A DNA stretch of 53,282 nt from Phycisphaerales bacterium (GTDB lineage: Bacteria; Planctomycetota; Phycisphaerae; Phycisphaerales; SM1A02), in assembly GCA_030748455.1 (NCBI GenBank), contig JASMLY010000027.1, positions 1 through 53,282 on the forward strand, read 5' to 3'. A model generated the notes under the pieces. It made no database searches. It was not told the origin of the DNA and saw nothing but the letters and a program-made list of their open reading frames with translations. Position 1 is the stretch's first letter. The number at the start of each line of letters is the position of its first letter. Of the stretch, positions 7,310-15,101 are shown piece after piece. A program made the translations under genes and the position numbers.

Positions 7310-10125
7310 GTTGTTACTTTCTTGGCGAATTTGATCGCGGCTTTCATCGCGTCTGGAATTTTCTCTGGGTCTTTGCCCCCAGCCTGCGCCGTGTCTGGGC
7401 GACCACCACCACCGCCTCCACAAACTTGAGCAGCTTCACGTACCCAGTCTCCGGCCTTTAAGCCTTGATCTATGAGTTGTTTGTCAACTCCAGCAACAAT
7501 AGTGACTTTACCTTCATCTTGATGAACTGTGAAAAGCATCACTGCGCCGCCTTGTTTTTTTGACCGAACAGCATCGAGTGCACTTAACATTGTATCTTTA
7601 TCTCCACCTTCGATTGTAGCGACAACAATGTTCTCTTCACCACCGGCAATAGTTTGTGCTTGTTCTAACACGCTATCTTTCTTTGTCGAAGCGGCTTTCT
7701 TTCTAGCGCTTTTTGCTTTTTCGTGCAAAGTTGCTAGTGTTTTTTTTGCAAGATGACGTGTTGGTTGCGCTAAGGTGAGTTCATCGGCAAGTTGAGATAG
7801 TTCACTAAATTCATGGATTAACGCATCACCCTTCAACGCATCTGCCTGAAAAATTCTTTCTAGAATCGACTCTCCTGCACGATACGCTGCTTCCGCAGCA
7901 ACCCCAGTGAGTGCAACGATCCGCCTCACCCCAGAAGCAAGTGCGTGTTCATGAGTGATGACAAACTGTCCAGCAGTCGCGCAGGAATTGAGATGCGTTC
8001 CACCACAAAATTCAACGGAATGAGAATACCAAGATTCATTTGTAGGATTCTTTAACAGCTCATGTACGGGTACACCGATGCTCACGACACGGACGGGGTC
8101 TGGGTACCGCTCACCAAAGACAGCGCGTACACCCTTGATTTGCATGGCGTCATCAAGTGGGACTTCTTTTGCATCAACTAGAGCGTCTTCGTTGATTGAC
8201 TTGTTCACAAGTTGTTGGACAAGTTCTATCTCTTCGTCCGTCATTGCGTGTGTGTGTGAAAAATCAAACCGCAGACGATCGTGGTCTACGAGCGAGCCTT
8301 TTTGTTGCACATCTTCTCCAAGAACCGCGCGAAGCGAGTGATTGAGAAGGTGCGTGGACGTGTGATTTGCCTCTGTTGCTTTGCGGTTGTCACTGTGAAC
8401 AGTTGCCGTCACGTGGTCCTCACATCGAAGTTCTCCGCTTATGACATTCCCAATATGCAACACATATTCCCCGCACTGGTGCGTTTCTAGGATGTTGAAC
8501 TGATACCCACCTGTTTTGAACTCTCCTGTATGGTGGTCGGTGATCAGATGGCCTGTGTCTCCAACCTGACCACCCGATTCAGCATAAAACGGTGTTTTAT
8601 CTAGAATGATCCCGTGGGTGTTTAAGTCGTTTGCTACATCGGTGAGCTCTTTACCGTTCCAAATCGCTTTGATTTGCGCACGACTCGAGCGGCGCGTATA
8701 TTTTTCACTATCTTTTGTGGGGTGAATTTGCAATGTTTTGAGGGATGCAAGAACGTCAGGAGGGAGTTGCATTTTTTGATCAGTTGAAGAAGTAGCGCGA
8801 GAGGTTTCTCTTGCAGTTTCCATAAGCGATTCATACCCACTTCGATCGACAGACAGTCCCCGTTCTTCAGCCATGACCTCAGTAAGATCGATCGGGAAAC
8901 CGAACGTATCGTGCAAGGTAAACGCGGTTTTCGCATCAATAGTTTTTCTATCACCACCTTGTACGGCTTGATCGAACAGTTCTAATCCTCGATCAAGGGT
9001 TTTGAGAAAACTTTCTTCCTCATCGCGAATGATCCCGGAAATGTGTTCTTGTTGTTCTTTAATTTCTGGAAACGTGTCGCCAAGAGTTTTCACAACCGAT
9101 GGAACAAGTTTGTACAACATTGGACCATCAACCCCGAATGTTTGGTGCGCATGCCTTGCTGCTCTTCTGAGAATTCTTCGAAGAACAAACTCGCGACCTG
9201 CTGAACCGGGTCTACCACCATCTCCAATTGCCACTGTGAGACAGCGAATATGATCTGCGAGCACTCGATACGCAACGTCTACAGCTTCGTTGTCGGTGCC
9301 TTGATATGGATTGGCTCTAGTAATGTTCTGTATTGCATCAAATATTGGAGTCCAAAGATCAGTGTCATAGTTACTGGTTTTGTTTTGTAAGACTCGAACA
9401 ATTCGTTCTAACCCCATCCCTGTATCGACATGCTGATTCGGTAGTGGGGTGAGTTTTCCATCCTCGCCTCTGTTGAATTGAATGAACACGAGGTTCCACA
9501 ACTCAATGACATTTGGGTCGTCCATGTTTACGAGGCTCCCCCCAGTTTTTCCAGGCGTGCAGTCGTAATGGATTTCACTGCATGGACCACACGGACCTGT
9601 TTCACCCATTTCCCAAAAATTGTCTTTCTTACCCCAACGTGTGATATGGCTTGGATCAATATCTGTTTTTTCTTTCCAAAGATTTTCAGCCTCCACATCT
9701 GCTTCAATACCATCTGATGCATCGCCTTCAAACACAGTGACGTATAAACGCGATTTGTCTAAGCCCCAAACCTCTGTAAACAGTTCCCAAGCCCATTCAA
9801 TAGACTCTGCCTTGAAGTAATCACCAAACGACCAGTTGCCAAGCATTTCAAAAAAGGTGTGGTGGTAGGTGTCGCGGCCAACATCTTCAAGATCGTTATG
9901 TTTGCCACCAGCGCGGATGCATTTTTGTGTATCAACTGCACGAGTGAACGGACGCGACCCTTGCGCGAGAAAAACATCTTTAAACTGGTTCATACCAGCA
10001 TTTGTAAAGAGCAGAGTGGGATCGTCATGTGGAACAACAGGGCTAGAGGGCACGACGGTATGACCAGCGCGTTGGGCAAAGAACTCAATAAATTGGCGTC
10101 GAATATCAGATCCACTCAGGGGCAT
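7306..10125 (-). CDS. alaS: Alanyl-tRNA synthetase
   Basis: Charges tRNA-Ala in the cytosol. 939 aa, slightly longer than typical bacterial AlaS (about 875). Class II catalytic core at the N-terminus (FFAQRAGHTVVPSSPVVPHD, FTNAGMNQFKDVFLG-like, GRDTYHHTFFEMLGNWSFGDYF). The editing domain has its zinc ligands (HTSTHLL and CGGTH). A coiled-coil Lys/Ala-rich stretch follows, then the C-Ala domain ending in VCGGGGGGRPDTAQAGG. The ATG at 10125 has AAGGAGA 7 nt upstream; in-frame sequence beyond it runs into the tpiA promoter region and is not coding. It heads a four-gene coupled operon. Confidence 0.97.
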   Translation of the reverse strand: MPLSGSDIRRQFIEFFAQRAGHTVVPSSPVVPHDDPTLLFTNAGMNQFKDVFLAQGSRPFTRAVDTQKCIRAGGKHNDLEDVGRDTYHHTFFEMLGNWSFGDYFKAESIEWAWELFTEVWGLDKSRLYVTVFEGDASDGIEADVEAENLWKEKTDIDPSHITRWGKKDNFWEMGETGPCGPCSEIHYDCTPGKTGGSLVNMDDPNVIELWNLVFIQFNRGEDGKLTPLPNQHVDTGMGLERIVRVLQNKTSNYDTDLWTPIFDAIQNITRANPYQGTDNEAVDVAYRVLADHIRCLTVAIGDGGRPGSAGREFVLRRILRRAARHAHQTFGVDGPMLYKLVPSVVKTLGDTFPEIKEQQEHISGIIRDEEESFLKTLDRGLELFDQAVQGGDRKTIDAKTAFTLHDTFGFPIDLTEVMAEERGLSVDRSGYESLMETARETSRATSSTDQKMQLPPDVLASLKTLQIHPTKDSEKYTRRSSRAQIKAIWNGKELTDVANDLNTHGIILDKTPFYAESGGQVGDTGHLITDHHTGEFKTGGYQFNILETHQCGEYVLHIGNVISGELRCEDHVTATVHSDNRKATEANHTSTHLLNHSLRAVLGEDVQQKGSLVDHDRLRFDFSHTHAMTDEEIELVQQLVNKSINEDALVDAKEVPLDDAMQIKGVRAVFGERYPDPVRVVSIGVPVHELLKNPTNESWYSHSVEFCGGTHLNSCATAGQFVITHEHALASGVRRIVALTGVAAEAAYRAGESILERIFQADALKGDALIHEFSELSQLADELTLAQPTRHLAKKTLATLHEKAKSARKKAASTKKDSVLEQAQTIAGGEENIVVATIEGGDKDTMLSALDAVRSKKQGGAVMLFTVHQDEGKVTIVAGVDKQLIDQGLKAGDWVREAAQVCGGGGGGRPDTAQAGGKDPEKIPDAMKAAIKFAKKVTT

Positions 10126-10209
10126 CAGGGGTCTCCTTATCTTGTCTGAGAATGCGTAATTGTACTCGTAGAGTGTGGTTTTGATGGTTCCCAGAGGAAG
10201 TGCTGATTC

Positions 10210-10218
10210 TGGTATCCT
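10210..10218 (+). promoter_or_regulatory. Extended -10 promoter of tpiA
   Basis: TGG-TATCCT matches TGnTAnnnT and lies 11 nt before the tpiA ATG. A weak AGGG occurs in the short leader. No -35 of note. It sits in the 104-bp divergent gap with alaS. Confidence 0.5.
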
Positions 10219-10229
10219 ATAGGGTTCAG

Positions 10230-10991
10230 ATGACACAGAGACGACCCATAATTGGCGGCAATTGGAAGATGAATACCAGCCTTGAAAGCGGTATGGCATT
10301 GGCTTCAAAAGTTGCAGATCTTGCATCTACTTGCACAGCATGCGATGTTGTTGTGTATCCACCATTCCCATTTCTTCAAGCAATAGATTCGGTGGTTTCA
10401 AATTCCCCACTTGCTCTAGGAGCTCAAAACTTTTGGCCCGAACCTTCGGGGGCATACACTGGAGAGGTGTCATGCGAAATGCTCAAGGAAGTGTGTGTTG
10501 AGAGCGTGCTTGTGGGTCACAGTGAGCGAAGGCATCTTTTGCACGAGCCAGACGCTCTGATCGCTAAGAAAGTAGAGTTTGCACTTGGACAACAATTCCA
10601 AGTGGTGCTTTGTATTGGTGAAACAATCGAACAGCGTGAAGCGGGTAACACCCTCGACATTGTTCTTGGTCAAGTTCGCAGTGGCCTTGAATCAGTACAC
10701 AACGATTCTATGGACCGAGTTGTCCTTGCGTATGAACCAGTTTGGGCAATTGGTACAGGGAAGACCGCCTCTGCCCAAGACGCTCAAGCAGTGCACGCAG
10801 CAATTCGCAATGAACTCACTTCTGTGTATGATGCAGAAGTTGCAACTGCAACCCGCATTCAATATGGAGGTTCTGTCAAACCCGAGAATGCAAAGGAACT
10901 GTTTTCGTGCCAAGATATAGATGGGGCACTTGTAGGTGGTGCGGCATTAGACGGCGATTCATTTGCCGCAATCGTAGAGGCAGCCTGTTAA
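10230..10991 (+). CDS. tpiA: Triosephosphate isomerase
   Basis: Interconverts dihydroxyacetone phosphate and glyceraldehyde 3-phosphate in glycolysis/gluconeogenesis. 253 aa, standard length. Signature residues are present: catalytic Lys in GGNWKMN, catalytic His in GHSERR, catalytic Glu and loop 6 in AYEPVWAIGTGKTA, and the phosphate-binding YGGSVKPEN and LVGGAALDG. The ATG at 10230 puts NWKMN about residue 11, as in other TpiA; the GTG/TTG frame upstream is non-coding. tpiA-secG adjacency is common in bacteria. Confidence 0.98.
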   Translation: MTQRRPIIGGNWKMNTSLESGMALASKVADLASTCTACDVVVYPPFPFLQAIDSVVSNSPLALGAQNFWPEPSGAYTGEVSCEMLKEVCVESVLVGHSERRHLLHEPDALIAKKVEFALGQQFQVVLCIGETIEQREAGNTLDIVLGQVRSGLESVHNDSMDRVVLAYEPVWAIGTGKTASAQDAQAVHAAIRNELTSVYDAEVATATRIQYGGSVKPENAKELFSCQDIDGALVGGAALDGDSFAAIVEAAC

Positions 10992-11028
10992 TGGAGTTAC
11001 CCGAGAGGGTATGATTGGAAGTATTCTC

Positions 11029-11427
11029 ATGAATCAGATTTTTCTTTATCTTACAATTGGACTGATCGTTGTTTCCGTCGCGATGGTGTTGATCATTCTT
11101 GTTCAACGCCCACAGGGTGGAGGTCTCGCCTCAGCCTTTGGTGGCGGTGGTGGTGGTGGAAATGACACTGTCTTTGGTGGTCGTGTTGGGGACGCACTCA
11201 CTGTCATGACCGTGATCACATTTGTACTCTTTCTGGGATTAGCGGTTTCACTAAACCTTGTAGAGAGTAAAAGTACACCCGAAACTGTACCCCCAGTGAC
11301 AGAAGTGACCGCTCCAGCAGCTCCCGATACAAGTGGTACGACCACAAGTACGAACGAAACGCCAGATGCACCCGCTTCTGCAAAGACTCCGGTCATTCCT
11401 GCAACGACAACGGAGAAGACAGAGTAA
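11029..11427 (+). CDS. secG: Preprotein translocase subunit SecG
   Basis: Small SecYEG subunit of the Sec translocon. Two transmembrane helices (about residues 4-22 and 56-76) flank the conserved LVQRPQGGGLASAFGGGGGG loop (Q and Gly-rich stretch as in SecG/Sec61-beta type proteins). Here a long 60-residue Thr/Pro/Ala-rich tail follows, ending EKTE, and is probably disordered. ATG 11029 has GGAAG 8 nt upstream; an alternative ATG at 11011 adds six residues and has AGAGGG directly adjacent. Lies 37 bp after tpiA and 3 bp before yicC. Confidence 0.92.
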   Translation: MNQIFLYLTIGLIVVSVAMVLIILVQRPQGGGLASAFGGGGGGGNDTVFGGRVGDALTVMTVITFVLFLGLAVSLNLVESKSTPETVPPVTEVTAPAAPDTSGTTTSTNETPDAPASAKTPVIPATTTEKTE

Positions 11428-11430
11428 CAA

Positions 11431-12306
11431 ATGCTTCGTTCGATGACTGGCTTTGGCAGTGCGTCAAGTTCTAGCGATGGATTAGCATTGTTAGTAGAAG
11501 TTCGAACAGTAAACAACAAGTTTTTTAAATCACATGTTCGGTTACCTGATTCAATTCAGGGATTAGATGCAGAGTTGGACTCAAAATTGTCACATTGCTT
11601 TGAGAGAGGAAGCGTGACAGCTTCTGTAAAGTATGTTGACAATTCTTCACGTGCAGCTGCCTCGCTCAACGTAGAAGCGATCAAAAAATACATCAATCAA
11701 ATTCGAGAGATTGACGAAAATCTTACAATTGACGCCGGACGCCTGTTGTCTCTACCCGGTGTTTTGATGAATGACACAGGCGAAGAATTGCTTGAACGCA
11801 TACAACCCATTGTGATGACCCTCCTACAAGAAGCGTGTGAATCAGCAATCGAGATGCGTACACGCGAAGGCGAGTTACTTGAAAAAGATCTCAATGTACA
11901 TCTTTCTAAAATAGAAGCACATCTTGCGGCAATCAAAGAACGCGCACCTCAGATCATTTCTGAGTATGAACAGAGGTTGAGACAACGGTTGGAGACTCTT
12001 CTTACAGACATTGGCAAGGAAGTGAACGATTCAGATTTGCTCCGAGAGGTTGCTGTCTTCGCAGAACGAGCCGATATTTCGGAGGAAATCTCTCGGCTTG
12101 GCGGGCACCTTGAGCAATTCAGGGAATTAGTTGGGAGTGACAGTTACGACCCAATCGGTCGAACACTAGATTTTCTTGCCCAAGAGCTGTTACGAGAATC
12201 AAACACAATTGCAAGTAAGTGCCTTGATGGTGAAACATCAAGGAGAATTGTCGAAATCAAGGGTGCGATTGATCGCATCAAGGAACAAGTACAAAACGCC
12301 GAGTAA
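11431..12306 (+). CDS. yicC: YicC/YloC-family endoribonuclease
   Basis: 291 aa. Starts with the family signature LRSMTGFGSA and ends with the conserved DPIGRTLDFLAQELLRE...NTIASK...IKGAIDRIKEQVQN pattern. Members are Mn-dependent endoribonucleases that take part in RNA decay. The ATG is 4 bp after the secG stop. In many bacteria yicC precedes gmk; here an APH-type phosphotransferase follows instead. Complete. Confidence 0.95.
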   Translation: MLRSMTGFGSASSSSDGLALLVEVRTVNNKFFKSHVRLPDSIQGLDAELDSKLSHCFERGSVTASVKYVDNSSRAAASLNVEAIKKYINQIREIDENLTIDAGRLLSLPGVLMNDTGEELLERIQPIVMTLLQEACESAIEMRTREGELLEKDLNVHLSKIEAHLAAIKERAPQIISEYEQRLRQRLETLLTDIGKEVNDSDLLREVAVFAERADISEEISRLGGHLEQFRELVGSDSYDPIGRTLDFLAQELLRESNTIASKCLDGETSRRIVEIKGAIDRIKEQVQNAE

Positions 12307-12316
12307 CATAACGCTC

Positions 12317-13447
12317 GTGAGTATTGAACCAAACAACATTGATCGATCAAGAAGGCCAGGCTCATTTGCTGAAAACGAACCTGTTGCAGAAGAGATAAGC
12401 GGTCGCGATTTAGCAATCGTATTGAGCCGATACGATGTCGGGGCTGTTGACCGAATTTCGGATTACAAACGTGGTTCGAGACGATCTCCAAAAATGCACA
12501 TCACGTCTTCGATGGGTGAGTTTTTGTTAAAGAGGAGAGCGCTCGGTCAGGATGAACATGCAAGAGTAGCCTTTGCCCACAGTGTTCAAGCAATACTTGC
12601 CGACCACAGATTTCCTGTCGCTGGTCTTGTTTCAACAACAGAGGGGCAGACCCTTGTGCAACACGATGGGCGGGTTTATGAATTGTTCCGGTTTGTTACA
12701 GGAAAGAGATTCGATAAATCAAATCCAGCCGCATCCGAAGCAGGAAGAGTACTAGCGCATTTTCACAGCATCTTGTTAGATTACAAAGAAGAACCAGTTG
12801 TCGGCAAAGGAATGTTCCACAACTCAAAACAAATTATCGAACTATTGCAAGCCTTACCAACCGCTATTCGTGAGAGAGAAACTGATTCCGATCTCGATGG
12901 GATCGATGACACACTTGCATACATTCAAGAAAAGTACAAAGAGTCTGCTACAAAAGTGGAGCAACTTGAATGGAATCTACTTGAACCGCAACTTGTACAC
13001 GGTGACTGGCACCCCGGAAATATGTTGTACGCAGATTCAGAAATCATCGCGGTTATTGATTTCGATTCATTACGAATGCAACCTCGGATTACAGATGTTG
13101 CAAACGGCGCATTGCAATTTTCAATGCGAATGGGTTCTGCAGAAAACGTAGAAAACTGGCGAGAGGGTTTTCGGGGTCATACCATTCAATCCTTTGTTCA
13201 GGCGTACGATCAATTTTCACACATTCCGCTCTTTGCATCCGAGCGTGCAATGGTCCCAGATCTTATGGTTGAAGCACTCGTTGTTGAGGGTGTCCTCCCA
13301 ATTTGGAAAACAGGCATGTTTGGTGGTGTACAAGGGTCTACATTTTTACGGCTCATCGAAGAAAAACTCAAATGGCTTGAGCCAAGAATGCAACGTGTCA
13401 TTGATGTCATTCAACCACCATTGAGCGACGAGGATAGTTTGGGATGA
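12317..13447 (+). CDS. APH-fold phosphotransferase (homoserine kinase type II-like)
   Basis: 376 aa of the aminoglycoside phosphotransferase/choline kinase fold. Catalytic loop LVHGDWHPGNML (Asp, His, Asn) and metal-binding VIDFDSL are intact. The N-lobe YKRGSRRSPKMHITSSMGEFLLKRRA resembles the homoserine kinase ThrB2-like group of planctomycetes, with the ATP-binding Lys in LLKRRA. The true substrate is unknown. The start is uncertain: GTG 12317 follows the yicC stop by 10 bp and includes all of the N-lobe, but has no Shine-Dalgarno. Its stop overlaps the next ATG by 4 bp. Confidence 0.85.
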   Translation: MSIEPNNIDRSRRPGSFAENEPVAEEISGRDLAIVLSRYDVGAVDRISDYKRGSRRSPKMHITSSMGEFLLKRRALGQDEHARVAFAHSVQAILADHRFPVAGLVSTTEGQTLVQHDGRVYELFRFVTGKRFDKSNPAASEAGRVLAHFHSILLDYKEEPVVGKGMFHNSKQIIELLQALPTAIRERETDSDLDGIDDTLAYIQEKYKESATKVEQLEWNLLEPQLVHGDWHPGNMLYADSEIIAVIDFDSLRMQPRITDVANGALQFSMRMGSAENVENWREGFRGHTIQSFVQAYDQFSHIPLFASERAMVPDLMVEALVVEGVLPIWKTGMFGGVQGSTFLRLIEEKLKWLEPRMQRVIDVIQPPLSDEDSLG

Positions 13448-13845
13448 GCAGTGATCTCGTCACACTAATAACAACGCAGACAGAATTTGAAGCGAACATT
13501 CTTGCAATTGTGTTAAAAGACCATGGAGTTGAAGCGTTTGTGTTTGCTTCACCTTCTTCAGGAATGGGGGTTTCTCTCAGCGGAGGAACAGTAGGTGTTC
13601 CTTTGCAGGTTCGAGAAGAAGATGTCGTACTTGCGAAACAAATTCTCTCTGATAATAGGCGTGATTCCATTGATATCGATTGGGAAGAGCTTGGTTTGCA
13701 AGGTTCAACAGTTCAGGATTGCTGTGACCACAAACCAGTAACGATGAAGTTGCCCGCAAAGATTGCATGTACGATTACTGCAATCGTGTTGCTTTCAGGC
13801 TTGGTCTTGTACGCCTTGTCGGCAATATATCATCTATTAAACTGA
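13444..13845 (+). CDS. DUF2007-like protein with a C-terminal membrane anchor
   Basis: 133 aa. The N-terminal 70 residues (LVTLITTQTEFEANILAIVL, hydrophobic middle with GVPLQVREEDVVLAKQIL) match the putative signal-transducing DUF2007 pattern: a ferredoxin-like small domain that ends with the xVxxxDxxxAxxIL helix. A linker with CCDH follows, then one transmembrane helix (about residues 106-128). The ATG overlaps the previous TGA (ATGA). The last 16 bp overlap the convergent gene. The role is unknown. Confidence 0.75.
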   Translation: MSSDLVTLITTQTEFEANILAIVLKDHGVEAFVFASPSSGMGVSLSGGTVGVPLQVREEDVVLAKQILSDNRRDSIDIDWEELGLQGSTVQDCCDHKPVTMKLPAKIACTITAIVLLSGLVLYALSAIYHLLN

Positions 13846-15101
13846 GTGAGAAACTCACCAATGGCTTCAGAATCGCCCGGACCCATCGGACCCACAGGAG
13901 TCATGACAACCCAATCAGTAATGTCTTCAACCCTGATCATTTCTTCATGACCTTCTTTGAGAGAAACGGCAAACTTAGGGTCGTGCGCAAGTTTTCCAAC
14001 AATGTGAGGAGGCTCAACAGTTTTGGCGTGGAACCAAAGATATTCACTTGGCGAATCTTCGTCTTCAGTATTTGTCCATGGAACTTGCACCATACAGGCG
14101 GCATGTTCACTCTCCCCAATTTGTGCTGCGGCATCGAGGAAGAGTGCCCACTCTTTTTTCGCTAGGGTGGACTGTCTCGCGGTGAAACGAGAAGTTTTTG
14201 CAACTGCAGTTTGTCCCTCATGTAGAGCACTGAGGGCTAGTTGTGGATAAAGAGTGGCTCCATCAGGGGAGACAACAGCAACAGAAGGAACCGTTCGCTG
14301 TTCTGAGCCGGGCATTTCGGTTTCAAGCAATGCAACAGCATCGGCACACTGCATGATTGAAACAAGGATGTCCGGCCCCAAGGACATAGCCTGTTGAACT
14401 GGTGGTAGTGGAGATTCAAGTGTGAGCGCAGCGAGCCCGTCAATGATATGCACAGCTTCAGATGTAAGGACTGCTGGTACGCCAAGCATTTCTAATTCCA
14501 CTCTTCCACAGCGAGCAAGCCCGTGTGAAGTTACCCAAGCCCACCGATCTTCTGGGTCGCCGCCTTCAGGGGCTTCAACGACACGGGTAATCCACATGAT
14601 TTCTTCTGGTGGTTGCGTTGTGTTGTCAACGAACACTTTGTTGAGGATTTGTCTAGGGAACCAGCGACCAGTTGCGAGGTCGCATATTGTTTCAACGTTC
14701 AAATCTGCTCCTGCAAACAAACGCATCAGGTTTGAAAAGTGCGTGTGTGGATCGCCAGAGTGCAGTACCGTCTGAATAGCAAGCACCCAACCGCAATCCA
14801 CTCCAGAGTTTTCTTTATTTGCATCACTGAGCGGTTCAGCCCAAACAACCATATCGGTTGGTACGCCAACAAGACGAACCCGCATTGCCCACAACATATC
14901 ACTGTCAGGGGTTTCTATTTCTTCTGCTTCAATTGATTCACCTACGTATGTTGCGAGGGCTTTGCCAACCCATTCAACCGTTGGTTGGGTTTCACTGTTT
15001 GTTACTGCCCGGAGGTCTGTTGGCAGAGGATCTGCTAGTAACCAAGGCGTGTCTGCAGATGCGGGTGTGAACTCGACGTTGTGTGTTGTGTTGGTCATCA
15101 T
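13830..15101 (-). CDS. DUF2314-like domain protein (423 aa)
   Basis: The C-terminal 75 residues fit the DUF2314 pattern: EYLWFHAKTVEPPHIVGKLA, then DPKF, a KEGHEEMIRVEDITDW core, then an end at a flexible tail. The N-terminal 330 residues contain alternating strands with several Trp (WAMRVRLVG, WVLAIQTV, MWITRVVEA), as in immunity-type or DUF4026-like proteins; I am not sure of that part. Soluble, acidic, no signal peptide. Its ATG overlaps the leuS TAA (TAATG), so it is made with leuS. DUF2314 proteins are found both as lone housekeeping-type proteins and in immunity settings; nothing here suggests a toxin partner. Confidence 0.75.
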   Translation of the reverse strand: MMTNTTHNVEFTPASADTPWLLADPLPTDLRAVTNSETQPTVEWVGKALATYVGESIEAEEIETPDSDMLWAMRVRLVGVPTDMVVWAEPLSDANKENSGVDCGWVLAIQTVLHSGDPHTHFSNLMRLFAGADLNVETICDLATGRWFPRQILNKVFVDNTTQPPEEIMWITRVVEAPEGGDPEDRWAWVTSHGLARCGRVELEMLGVPAVLTSEAVHIIDGLAALTLESPLPPVQQAMSLGPDILVSIMQCADAVALLETEMPGSEQRTVPSVAVVSPDGATLYPQLALSALHEGQTAVAKTSRFTARQSTLAKKEWALFLDAAAQIGESEHAACMVQVPWTNTEDEDSPSEYLWFHAKTVEPPHIVGKLAHDPKFAVSLKEGHEEMIRVEDITDWVVMTPVGPMGPGDSEAIGEFLTQFNR

